Below, one piece after another: positions 1 to 7,527 of a stretch of 24,662 bases of DNA. Origin of the DNA: a virus. The stretch is from the IMG/VR virus record IMGVR_UViG_3300025849_000211, positions 1 through 24,662 of that record; one strand, given 5' to 3'. Below the pieces are notes generated by a model. It saw only the letters and a program-made list of their open reading frames with translations. It was not told where the DNA came from and made no database searches. A program made the position numbers and the translations under genes. The stretch's first letter is position 1, and each line of letters starts with the position of its first letter.

Positions 1-777
1 GTTTACCCGTAAGTACATATTTGGCTTAATTAGTGTTGCTTGTTCGTCAATTAGTTGGCTTAGTTTAACTGTTCTGTACTTAGGACAGTCTGGCCAGTTA
101 ATATATACAGGTTCTGCATTGTTTTCTCTGTCAAGTATCATCATACCACGGTTGTCATCCCATGCATCAGCATAGTTATGCGGAAACGCATTACCTAAGT
201 AATGTATTTTACCTTGTTTTTGTCTTTTGTGAAAGTGTCCAGAGAACACATACTCTTGATGTTCAAAGTGTTCAGCTTTTAGTTCGCCGTGATCGGGCAT
301 TTGTACCATTGCGTTCATATAGAAACTAGGTAATTCAAAATGACCAAACATGTATTTGCTTTTTATACTTTTAATTGTTCGCCATTCATCACCTACTAAC
401 CACGGAACAAGAGCAACATCATCTTCAATGTATACTTCGTCAATAAATGTAATACCGGGAATGTGTTTTGCAAATGCTGTACTATTAACATCACGTTTGT
501 CTTTGTAATACAAGTCGTGATTGCCGTCAAAAAAGTAAAACTTCTCAAAAGATTTGCCTAACTTTTCCATACAGCGTATTGTTGCATCCATTGTTGTTAG
601 GTTAAGTGAATTTCTGTTGTGATGCCAGTCACCGCAGAAGATACCGGTTTCGCAACCAGCAGCTTTTGCTTGATCTATGTACCAATCAACAAAATTTTCA
701 CAATCTTGGTTATGTACTTTGCTATTGCCCTTAAGGCCAAAGTGTATATCTGTAAAAACAGCCGCTTTTTTAAACAA
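1..777 (-). CDS. 47: gp47-like recombination nuclease subunit (Mre11/SbcD family), partial
   Basis: This is a metallophosphoesterase subunit of the T4 gp46/gp47 complex, which processes DNA ends for recombination-dependent replication. The frame is open for 259 codons and leaves the window at its C-terminal side (T4 gp47 is about 340 residues, so perhaps 80 are missing). All phosphoesterase motifs are visible in order: D10-x-H12 (TDIHFG), G49-D50 (CGDWHHNR), GNHD at 85-88, GHFE at 145-148 and GHFH at 180-183. They align in spacing with T4 DWHLG, YGDIFD, GNHD, GHWEL and GHFH. The start is taken as TTG at 777: an in-frame TAG lies at 790-792, and the first in-frame ATG is near codon 63, which would remove the first two metal-binding motifs. 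A weak purine-rich RBS (AGAGAG, 786-791) sits 8 bases upstream. The gene follows gp55 on the same strand and has its own promoter. The gp46 partner is expected beyond the left edge but is not seen. Confidence 0.93.
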   Translation of the reverse strand, partial: MFKKAAVFTDIHFGLKGNSKVHNQDCENFVDWYIDQAKAAGCETGIFCGDWHHNRNSLNLTTMDATIRCMEKLGKSFEKFYFFDGNHDLYYKDKRDVNSTAFAKHIPGITFIDEVYIEDDVALVPWLVGDEWRTIKSIKSKYMFGHFELPSFYMNAMVQMPDHGELKAEHFEHQEYVFSGHFHKRQKQGKIHYLGNAFPHNYADAWDDNRGMMILDRENNAEPVYINWPDCPKYRTVKLSQLIDEQATLIKPNMYLRVN

Positions 778-808
778 TTTTATATCTCTCTATAGTCATA
801 CTGCTAGT

Positions 809-837
809 ATTATACGTTCAAATAATATAAAAGTCAA
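809..837 (-). promoter_or_regulatory. sigma70-type promoter for the gp47-like gene
   Basis: On the minus strand, TTGACT (832-837) is followed after exactly 17 bases by TATAAT (809-814). This is a near-consensus host-sigma promoter inside the 64-base gap between the gp55-like stop and the gp47-like TTG. Predicted transcription start is near 802, giving a leader of about 25 bases. The -35 context TTAGTTGACTTT is identical over 12 bases to the promoter of the gp55-like gene. An early or middle role is inferred. Confidence 0.85.
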
Positions 838-841
838 CTAA

Positions 842-1672
842 TTATTTTTTACTTTGTAAAGTAGCTTCTCTTTTCTGTTCAGCTTCCCATTGTCCTTGAT
901 TTTGTCTTGTAAAACTAGGGTTCATATCGTTCATTTCGAGGATATCGTCTCTAATGTTTTGATTACGTTTTTCAATGTTAATAACTCTAACAAAACTGTT
1001 AGTTACAGCCGCAGTATAGTAAGCAAATGGATTAGCAGACTTGGATTCGTCGAATTGTAGTCCTATTTGTGCTAACTGTAGTATTGCTTGGCCACGCATT
1101 TCGTCATTATAGGTGTATCCACGTACATTACCGCGTGTTGCATAGCGATCACACAATTTCATCCACATTAAAGCAAGTTTGTTAGTTGCTTTGCCGTGAT
1201 CTTTGCTAAAACATCCGTTTTCCATGCCGCCTTCCCAATGACTTTTGCCTATACATACTAATTCTCCGTCATCATTAAATTTATAATGCTGAAAGGGCGG
1301 AAAATTAAGTTTTACTTTGTGATCTGCAACTGTTTTGGGTGTCTTTTTTCTTCCAGGCTCGTCTGGTATGTGATCAAACATCATAATTCTAAAAATTAAT
1401 TCTTCTTTTGTAATCTTTTTATAGTCAACTTCAAATTCTGCTTGTTTTACTTTTTTTCCGGCTAATTTAGCAGCATCAAATGCTGTTACTTGTAGTCTTT
1501 TTGCTTTATTGCGTTTTGCTTCAGCTACAGTCCTTATATTAATCTTATCAACACTAGGCAAGATTATGTCGTATTGTGCATACGTAGGATCAACGTAGCT
1601 ACAAAACGTAGACTTTGACTTGTGGATTTCTTTTAAGATATCCTTATTGTTTAAATAGTTTACTCTTTTCAT
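842..1672 (-). CDS. 55: gp55-like late-transcription sigma factor
   Basis: This is a phage sigma factor that directs host RNA polymerase to late promoters with a TATAAATA-type -10 box. The N-terminus (NYLNNKDILKEI, 5-16) aligns with T4 gp55 NYVNNKELLQAI. The core at about 161-245 contains RGYTYNDEM, FDESKSANPFAYYT and VRVINIEKR, and it aligns with the T4 gp55 sigma region-2-like segment (SGYTQSWKQEM, FDETKYKNPHAYIT, VQRIKKERK). At 276 residues it is longer than T4 gp55 (185). The extra length is an insertion of over 100 residues between these two blocks, with a possible C140-x4-H145-x8-C154-x4-H159 metal site. The C-terminus (EAEQKREATLQSKK) is charged and lacks the SLDFL-type sliding-clamp motif that ends T4 gp55. 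The ATG has a good RBS (GGAG, 5 bases away) and a strong promoter. It is divergent from the baseplate operon it should activate. Confidence 0.88.
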   Translation of the reverse strand: MKRVNYLNNKDILKEIHKSKSTFCSYVDPTYAQYDIILPSVDKINIRTVAEAKRNKAKRLQVTAFDAAKLAGKKVKQAEFEVDYKKITKEELIFRIMMFDHIPDEPGRKKTPKTVADHKVKLNFPPFQHYKFNDDGELVCIGKSHWEGGMENGCFSKDHGKATNKLALMWMKLCDRYATRGNVRGYTYNDEMRGQAILQLAQIGLQFDESKSANPFAYYTAAVTNSFVRVINIEKRNQNIRDDILEMNDMNPSFTRQNQGQWEAEQKREATLQSKK

Positions 1673-1693
1673 ATTTTCTCCATTTGTAGTTAC

Positions 1694-1722
1694 ATTATAA
1701 TATACTCTGTTAATAAAGTCAA
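1694..1722 (-). promoter_or_regulatory. sigma70-type promoter for the gp55-like gene
   Basis: On the minus strand, TTGACT (1717-1722) and a perfect TATAAT (1694-1699) are separated by 17 bases. The predicted transcript starts near 1687, 15 bases before the ATG at 1672. The -35 hexamer directly abuts the plus-strand late box at 1723-1729, so polymerases at the two promoters should exclude each other. Confidence 0.87.
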
Positions 1723-1729
1723 CTAAATA
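1723..1729 (+). promoter_or_regulatory. putative late promoter -10 box (CTAAATA) for the baseplate operon
   Basis: CTAAATA matches six of the last seven bases of the T4 late consensus TATAAATA. It lies 31 bases before the gp48-like ATG, which leaves room for a start near 1736-1740 and a short leader carrying AGGAG at 1747-1751. Late promoters of this type need no -35, and none is required here. Assignment rests on one short AT-rich motif plus position, so it is moderate. Confidence 0.5.
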
Positions 1730-1760
1730 ATAGTATTAGTAATATTAGGAGACTTTATAT

Positions 1761-2645
1761 ATGTCAAATCTAGATGCATTTGGTGGACCAGGAGCACCCG
1801 TAGGACAACAAAATCCAAATGCAGGTTCTCAAAATCAAAATTCAAAGGCACCTTCTAAAACATTAGCCAACAAAGTAGGAAGTGAAACTATCGGTGTTGG
1901 TGCTAGTATTTTAAAAAATGGTGTCAAACAAACTATAGAAGATATTGCTTCAGGTGGCGTTGGCGGAATAATGAGTGCTATCAGAGGATTTGGTATACCT
2001 GTAGACGGACTATCTGGGATCTTTGGTGGTGGCAGTACCGCTAGTTGGTCTAGAGATGATACTGGTGATTGGCGTATGCGTTTAAGTATCCCAGTTGGCA
2101 TGTCTTTAGATGGTGTACTCCAAGCTCAATTAAATGAAACACAAGGTATGATTTTTCCTTATACTCCTAGTATTATATTCCAACATTCTGCACAATATAG
2201 TATGATGAAACCTACACATAGTAATTATCCTTTTCCGATATACCAAAGTAGTCAACCTGATGCATTACAAATTTCAGGCGAATTTTATGTAGAAAGTGCT
2301 GCTGAAGGATTGTATTGGGCGGCGGCCGTACAATATTTACGTTCAGTTACAAAAATGGCATATGGTTCAACAAGCAACCAAGGTGCTCCGCCCCCGATTA
2401 TTTTGCTAAACGGATATGGAGATTATGTTTTTAAAAATGTTCCATGTGTAATACAATCTTTTTCAGTTGATTTACCGACAGATGTTGACTACATATATTG
2501 TCCTGAGATAAACACTTATGCTCCTACAAGAAGTACTATAACAGTTGTTGCACAACCTACTTATTCAAGAAGCGAAATTCATAAATTTAGTTTAGATACA
2601 TTTGTTAAAGGCGGATATGCCAAAGGCAAAGGAGGATTTATTTAA
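1761..2645 (+). CDS. 48: baseplate tail-tube cap/initiator protein (gp48-like)
   Basis: A 294-residue protein that probably sits on the baseplate hub and nucleates the tail tube. Residues 1-100 are Gly/Gln/Ser-rich and low complexity. Residues 105-290 form the conserved part. The block LQISGEFYVESAAEGLYWAAAVQYL parallels T4 gp48 FTWDLTPRSTEDLMAIINIYQYF, and the block with VPCVIQSFSVDLP followed by STITVVAQPTYSR parallels T4 gp48 GPCQIQSIRFDKTP and STFTLEITMREI. T4 gp48 is 364 residues. The RBS AGGAG (1747-1751) is 9 bases before the ATG. It is the first gene of the plus-strand operon and its stop overlaps the gp53 start (TAATG). The alternative is the related gp54 paralogue, since both share the tube-like fold. 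That this is a baseplate/tube protein is firmer than the choice of 48 over 54. Confidence 0.72.
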   Translation: MSNLDAFGGPGAPVGQQNPNAGSQNQNSKAPSKTLANKVGSETIGVGASILKNGVKQTIEDIASGGVGGIMSAIRGFGIPVDGLSGIFGGGSTASWSRDDTGDWRMRLSIPVGMSLDGVLQAQLNETQGMIFPYTPSIIFQHSAQYSMMKPTHSNYPFPIYQSSQPDALQISGEFYVESAAEGLYWAAAVQYLRSVTKMAYGSTSNQGAPPPIILLNGYGDYVFKNVPCVIQSFSVDLPTDVDYIYCPEINTYAPTRSTITVVAQPTYSRSEIHKFSLDTFVKGGYAKGKGGFI

Positions 2646-2941
2646 TGTATTCACCGAGTAGTCCTTATTATAAAACACCTTTTGTTTCTGGCAGATATTT
2701 AGATATACTAAAAATAAGACCAATACCTGCCGAACCTGACGATGTACTTTATGTTATACAAGTTCAATATACACACCGACCCGATTTACTTGCATTTGAT
2801 ATGTATGGCGACAAAGATTTATGGTGGGTTTATGCACAGCGCAATATTGAAATATTAAAAGATCCTGTTTTTGATTTTGAAGCAGGTACAGAAATATTTG
2901 TACCAAAAGGTCCTTCACTCAAGCGTTTGTTAGGATTATAG
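2645..2941 (+). CDS. 53: gp53 baseplate wedge protein
   Basis: A 98-residue wedge subunit with a LysM-like fold. The signature is R45-P-D-L-L-A-F-D-x-Y-G-D then W60-W61-V-Y-A-Q-R-N, ending in DPVFDFEAGTEIFVP (73-87), typical of the gp53 family (first-half LysM-like repeat, then a beta hairpin). It is about half the size of T4 gp53 (196), the compact form I associate with marine T4-like phages. The start overlaps the upstream stop (TAATG, 2643-2647) with a strong GGAGG at 2631-2635. It ends in TAG immediately followed by the next ATG. In T4, gp53 helps join wedges around the hub and is needed for assembly of the six-fold baseplate. Confidence 0.88.
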   Translation: MYSPSSPYYKTPFVSGRYLDILKIRPIPAEPDDVLYVIQVQYTHRPDLLAFDMYGDKDLWWVYAQRNIEILKDPVFDFEAGTEIFVPKGPSLKRLLGL

Positions 2942-5656
2942 ATGTCTTCAGATATTAATATACAAAATTTAACCGAACGATTAAAAGCTAAAGGCAAAGA
3001 CTCATTCTGGAGCAAAGAATTAGCACAAACTGGAGCAGATGCTGCTTCTGCTGTAGCAAGCCAATTTGAGACTTCTGGAAAAATTACAGTAGGCGGCGTT
3101 GCAAGTGCTGTTGAAGGTGCATTATCAGAAATTAGAGGTGCAACACTCGACATGCCTAATTCTATAAACGGAATTACTGGACCAGCTCTTGGCTCACTTG
3201 ATCTTGCTCAAGGCGGAATAAGTCAAGTGTTAAACAGTAAACTTCCAAATTTTGCAGGCGGTGCCAGTCTAATCAGCGGAGGACTTGGAGGAATTGCTCA
3301 AGCCTTTGGTGGACTATTGGGTGGCCTAGGAAAACAAAAAAATATTCTTAGTCCGTTTTCAAGTTACAATTACGTTTTTACACTAGGATGTTTAACAGAT
3401 TTTGAATTAAACTTTCCAGACTTAACTTACAGGTTTGCTGATCCTATGATTACAATTATTAAATCAGGAGGTGGTAAACCGTTAGTTGGAAGTAAGACTA
3501 TATATGAAATAAATGGAAAAACAGAATATTTCATAGACGATGTTGAAATAGAAACTATAATAGCTCCTAACGCTGCTACAAGATCGACAAATGCCCTATC
3601 TTTAAGTTTTAAAGTACAAGAACCATATAGCATGGGATTATTTCTACAAGCATTGCAGATTGCAGCATTAAGTGCAGGACACAAAAATTATATAGATGCA
3701 CCTTTTTGTCTAAGTGTTGAATTTAAAGGCCATGCAGGAAACCAACCAATTAGTATACCTAACTCAAGACGTATATTTCCATTAAAATTTACTAATGTAG
3801 AATTTGAAGTTACAGAAGGCGGAAGCCAATATGCTGTAAGTGCTATTCCTTACCACGAAACAGCATTAACAGATCAAACACAGTCTACAAGAAATGATGT
3901 AACTTTTGAAGGAAGAACAGTAGCAGAAATGCTACAATGGGGATTTGATAGTCTAACTACAAACATGAATGAAAAAGAACTTGAAGGCGTTGAACAGGAA
4001 AACAAATCCAAAGGTAATCAGTATATAATTATGTTTCCTACTAAGAAATCTAGTGCTGAAGAATCTGCAGCATTTGCCCAAGATGAAGACGAAGGATCAG
4101 CAACAACACAAGGTAACGACAGCGGCTCTGGAACACCAAAGCGTGAACTTACCGAAGAACAACAACAGAGATTATACGAGTCTGCAATAGCTGTACAAGA
4201 AAAAAGCATGCCTATTGAAAAATTTAAAGCAGCATTAGATAAAGAACTAGGTATTAGTGTAAAAAGATCTGATCTTGGAGAAACAATAAGAGATTATGCA
4301 GATGATCCAAAAAATATAAACGATATCGGAAATAAAAAGATTGTAAAATCAAAAAATGATGTTGGTTGTAAAGGTTATACCAAGCCAGCTGCTGCACAAA
4401 GCGAAGAAGAAAAAGGAAAAATCGATCGTTGTAAAGTACAGGCTAATCCTGAGCACAGAGTAATGACAGCTAGTAGCGGGAAAAAAATAGAACAAATTAT
4501 TGAAGATGTAATAATGGTAAGCGAATACGGAAGAGATATTGTTGATCAAAAACCAGATGAAAACGGAATGGTTAATTGGTATAGAGTTGAAACCAATGTT
4601 TACAATGTTACAGATCTTGACAATATAGATAAAACTGGACAACCACCAAAGATTTTTGTTTTTAGAGTTGTTCCTTATAAAGTACACCATAGTAATTTTA
4701 GAAGTCCAACAGAAGCATCAAAAGGATTACAAAATTTAGAGATTCAAGCATCAAAAGAGTACAATTATATCTATACAGGACAAAATGACGATATTATTAA
4801 TTTTGATATAAATTTTAACGCAGCTTTTTTTAGTAGTATAGCAGGAGATTTTGGTCAGAAGACAGCTGATACTAAAACAGCAGCGAGTGCAGGAGCAAAT
4901 AATGATAACAAAACAGCTGCAACAGGAACTACCGAAGCAGACGGAACTTCTATAAATGCTGATCCTGTAAAAGCTGATACTAACAAAGGTAATACAACAG
5001 ATACCGGCGGAGTAATGATGCATCCTGAGTCTATTGTTGCTAAAAACTTTAACGAAGCATTGGTAAATTCGACAGTCGACTTACTTGGTGTTGATTTAGA
5101 AATATGGGGCGATCCATATTATATAGCAGATAGCGGTATGGGTAATTACAGTGCAGGTATTGGTCCGTCAACGAACGTAACTTCAGATGGTACAATGGAT
5201 TATCAAAGTGGAGAAGTTGACATAATATTAAATTTTAGAACGCCTATTGATTATGTTGGTAATTATATGACATTTCCGGGCGGCGGTTCTGCACCAGTAG
5301 GAAAATTTAGTGGATTATATAAAGTATTATTTGTAGCTAATAAATTTTCAGGAGGACAATTTACACAAACTTTGCAAACAATGCGTAGACCAAAACAAGA
5401 ATCAGATACTAATCAAAATCCTACTACAGATAACACTGGAGCAGTCACAGCTGACAATCCTAAAAAACAACTTGAAGGAACTGAAACTAATCCAATAACA
5501 GGTAATCCTGAAGGTGCAGGTGCAGGCGGCGGCCCACCACCAGGTCATCCTGAGTATAATAAAGGTACTCCTCCTCCACCAGATAAACAACCTAGTAAAA
5601 AATTGCCTGGTACAGCAAGACAACTTCCAACCGGTAGAATAATAGGAGGATTTTAA
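2942..5656 (+). CDS. baseplate hub protein, gp27-like, large form
   Basis: A 904-residue protein in the hub position, directly before the spike gene. Residues 1-130 are Gly/Ala-rich. A first tube-like domain runs from about 134 to 325 (SYNYVFTLGCLTDFELNFPD, FKVQEPYSMGLFLQALQ, PLKFTNVEFEV). After an acidic, Gln/Ser-rich linker (335-410) comes a middle domain with EQIIEDVI (about 517) and EYNYIYTGQNDDIINFDI (about 605-622). A second linker (635-690) leads to a last domain with LEIWGDPYYIADSG (about 718-732) and GLYKVLFVANKFSGGQFTQT (791-811), as in hub proteins of contractile tails. A Pro/Gly-rich tail fills 818-904. T4 gp27 is 391 residues, so this is more than twice as long, mostly through linkers and tails. 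Assignment to gp27 rests on domain style and position rather than clear sequence identity. A baseplate structural role is secure. Confidence 0.7.
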   Translation: MSSDINIQNLTERLKAKGKDSFWSKELAQTGADAASAVASQFETSGKITVGGVASAVEGALSEIRGATLDMPNSINGITGPALGSLDLAQGGISQVLNSKLPNFAGGASLISGGLGGIAQAFGGLLGGLGKQKNILSPFSSYNYVFTLGCLTDFELNFPDLTYRFADPMITIIKSGGGKPLVGSKTIYEINGKTEYFIDDVEIETIIAPNAATRSTNALSLSFKVQEPYSMGLFLQALQIAALSAGHKNYIDAPFCLSVEFKGHAGNQPISIPNSRRIFPLKFTNVEFEVTEGGSQYAVSAIPYHETALTDQTQSTRNDVTFEGRTVAEMLQWGFDSLTTNMNEKELEGVEQENKSKGNQYIIMFPTKKSSAEESAAFAQDEDEGSATTQGNDSGSGTPKRELTEEQQQRLYESAIAVQEKSMPIEKFKAALDKELGISVKRSDLGETIRDYADDPKNINDIGNKKIVKSKNDVGCKGYTKPAAAQSEEEKGKIDRCKVQANPEHRVMTASSGKKIEQIIEDVIMVSEYGRDIVDQKPDENGMVNWYRVETNVYNVTDLDNIDKTGQPPKIFVFRVVPYKVHHSNFRSPTEASKGLQNLEIQASKEYNYIYTGQNDDIINFDINFNAAFFSSIAGDFGQKTADTKTAASAGANNDNKTAATGTTEADGTSINADPVKADTNKGNTTDTGGVMMHPESIVAKNFNEALVNSTVDLLGVDLEIWGDPYYIADSGMGNYSAGIGPSTNVTSDGTMDYQSGEVDIILNFRTPIDYVGNYMTFPGGGSAPVGKFSGLYKVLFVANKFSGGQFTQTLQTMRRPKQESDTNQNPTTDNTGAVTADNPKKQLEGTETNPITGNPEGAGAGGGPPPGHPEYNKGTPPPPDKQPSKKLPGTARQLPTGRIIGGF

Positions 5657-7512
5657 TGGCTACAGAAACTAGAAGTCCGCATAGTATTGCAACAACAAAA
5701 TCTTTAGAAGGACCAGGTCCCTATGTAGCTGTTGTTAGAGAACACCTTGACGTAGACTATATGGGATCATTAAAAGTAGAATTATTAAAAACTTCTAGTG
5801 AAGGAAATTCTGAATCTTCAGGTGAATTTGTACCTGTAAGTTATCTAAGTCCTTTTTATGGCGTAACCCCTTATGCCGGAACAAGTGAAAACGATGGATA
5901 TGATTACACACAAAAAAGTTATGGTTTTTGGGCTGTACCACCCGACATTGGAACTAAAGTACTAGTTATTTTTGCTGAAGGTAACAGAGGTAAAGGATAT
6001 TGGATAGGATGTATTCAAGATCAAAATATGAATTTTATGGTGCCTGGTAATGCAAGCACAAAGTTTAACAAAGAAGATCCTACAAAAGCAAGACCCGTTG
6101 GCGAGTATAATAAAAAAACTGAAGATGCCAACGGCACAAATGCAACACAATATTTAAAACCATGCAATCCTGACGCTTGTCTTATTTTAGATAGTTCCGG
6201 GTTAGCAGATGATCCTATTCGGGGAACAACAACTTCTAGTGCAAGGCGTGATTTACCTAGTATGGTATTTGGTTGGAGCTCGCCAGGCCCTGTAGACAGA
6301 CGTAACGGAAAACCTACAGTAAAGTCTGGAGGTAAGATTGATTCAATAGATATTAAAGCTAGTAGACTTACAGGAACAACTCTAGTAATGGATGACGGTG
6401 ATCCTACACTATTTAGAAAAGGACCGGTTAGAGGTCCAAATGCTACACCTAGTGAATATGTAAGTTTAAAGGACGGTGGAAATCCTTCTATACCTTTTAA
6501 CGAATTATTTAGAATTCGTACTAGAACTGGCCATCAAATACTTTTACATAATGCTGAAGATTTAATTTACATTGCACACGGTAGCGGCGACAGTTGGATT
6601 GAAATGACGGCTAACGGAAAAATTGACATTTATTCAAAAGATAGTATTAGTATTCATACTGAAAATGACTTTAATTTTAAAGCAGACAGAAATATTAATT
6701 TAGAAGCAGGACAAAATATTAATATAAAAGCAGGCAATCAAATGGCAATGGAAACAGCAGCTAATTGGACAGTAAAAGTAGGAGCAGACGGCATGCTTAC
6801 ATGTGCTGGATCTAGTAACATTAGTTCAGCAGCTCATAAAGAAACAGCTACTAGAATTGATATGAATAGTGGCAGTGCAGTTGCAGCAGAAGCAGGTGCT
6901 GCACCAACTCCGACTAGAATACCTAAGAGAGGATCTTGGACAGGTCAAGAAAATAAAAATCCTTTAGAACACACTCCTGAAAAAACAGACAACGATCCTA
7001 AAAAGATCAAAGAAGGTAAAGCAAACACTACTAGTGATGATAAAAATAAAGAGAAAAATCCTGAAGACACATTTAAGCAATGTCAAGTAGAACCTGAGAG
7101 TATTGTAGATGACGATCCTGTAGCAGATAGCACAGAAGTAGGAACTGAAAACAAAGATGCTACACTTGTTGATAGCAACAGTGAAGAAAGCATTGTAGGG
7201 GATGATCCAGTTGCAGAAGTTGATGACGAAAGTATTGTAGGGGATGATCCAGTTGCAGATACAACAGCAACAAATCAAAATACAGGATCAGCTACACTTG
7301 TTAATAATGAAGGTAATCTACAACCTCCTGCACAAGAGAGAACTATTGCATTAAGGAGAGACGAAAACGGAAATGTAGTAGGAAAGACTGTTGAAATTAA
7401 AGGAGTAGACGAAAATGGGGTTGAATATACCAAGAAAAGAAATGTTGCAGTTTCACCGGGAGATGCAGCCACAGCAGAGTTCGAATTTGATTTTGATACT
7501 GGAGCACAATAA
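5656..7512 (+). CDS. 5: gp5-like baseplate central spike, no lysozyme domain
   Basis: A 618-residue trimeric spike protein that would tip the tail tube. An OB-fold domain covers about 21-130 (GPYVAVVREHLDVDYMGSLK; YGFWAVPPDIGTKVLVIFAEG; GYWIGCIQD). A VgrG-like beta-prism/helix follows at about 283-390 (LFRIRTRTGHQILLHNAED, then the alternating hydrophobic NINLEAGQNINIKAG pattern). Residues 131-280 hold no recognisable lysozyme catalytic E-D-T arrangement, unlike T4 gp5, so wall digestion must be done elsewhere or not at all. A long hydrophilic C-terminal extension (about 410-618) carries three ESIVxDDPVA repeats (481, 511, 525) and an acidic end. The start ATG overlaps the upstream stop (TAATG) with AGGAGGA at 5644-5650, which implies coupled synthesis with the hub. 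Confidence 0.85.
   Translation: MATETRSPHSIATTKSLEGPGPYVAVVREHLDVDYMGSLKVELLKTSSEGNSESSGEFVPVSYLSPFYGVTPYAGTSENDGYDYTQKSYGFWAVPPDIGTKVLVIFAEGNRGKGYWIGCIQDQNMNFMVPGNASTKFNKEDPTKARPVGEYNKKTEDANGTNATQYLKPCNPDACLILDSSGLADDPIRGTTTSSARRDLPSMVFGWSSPGPVDRRNGKPTVKSGGKIDSIDIKASRLTGTTLVMDDGDPTLFRKGPVRGPNATPSEYVSLKDGGNPSIPFNELFRIRTRTGHQILLHNAEDLIYIAHGSGDSWIEMTANGKIDIYSKDSISIHTENDFNFKADRNINLEAGQNINIKAGNQMAMETAANWTVKVGADGMLTCAGSSNISSAAHKETATRIDMNSGSAVAAEAGAAPTPTRIPKRGSWTGQENKNPLEHTPEKTDNDPKKIKEGKANTTSDDKNKEKNPEDTFKQCQVEPESIVDDDPVADSTEVGTENKDATLVDSNSEESIVGDDPVAEVDDESIVGDDPVADTTATNQNTGSATLVNNEGNLQPPAQERTIALRRDENGNVVGKTVEIKGVDENGVEYTKKRNVAVSPGDAATAEFEFDFDTGAQ
7186..7260 (+). repeat. direct 33-bp repeat encoding ESIVGDDPVA in the spike C-terminus
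   Basis: Copies at 7186-7218 and 7228-7260 match at 31 of 33 bases and encode ESIVGDDPVAE and ESIVGDDPVAD. A more diverged third copy (ESIVDDDPVAD) starts at 7096. A second short echo, ATLVDSN/ATLVNNE, flanks them. The near identity at synonymous positions suggests recent duplication. Confidence 0.9.
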
Positions 7513-7527
7513 TAGGGTAAATACGTT

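Noticed and set aside
4349-5023. Antisense frames of 113 and 90 codons opposite the hub gene
   Set aside because: Translations are dominated by Ile/Phe/Cys/Ser, as expected from the reverse complement of AT-rich coding sequence. No RBS, and the sense strand has a conserved protein.
7517-7523. GTAAATA as a third late promoter before gp25
   Set aside because: Only 5 bases remain before the ATG at 7528, so transcription would begin inside the gene and lose the RBS.
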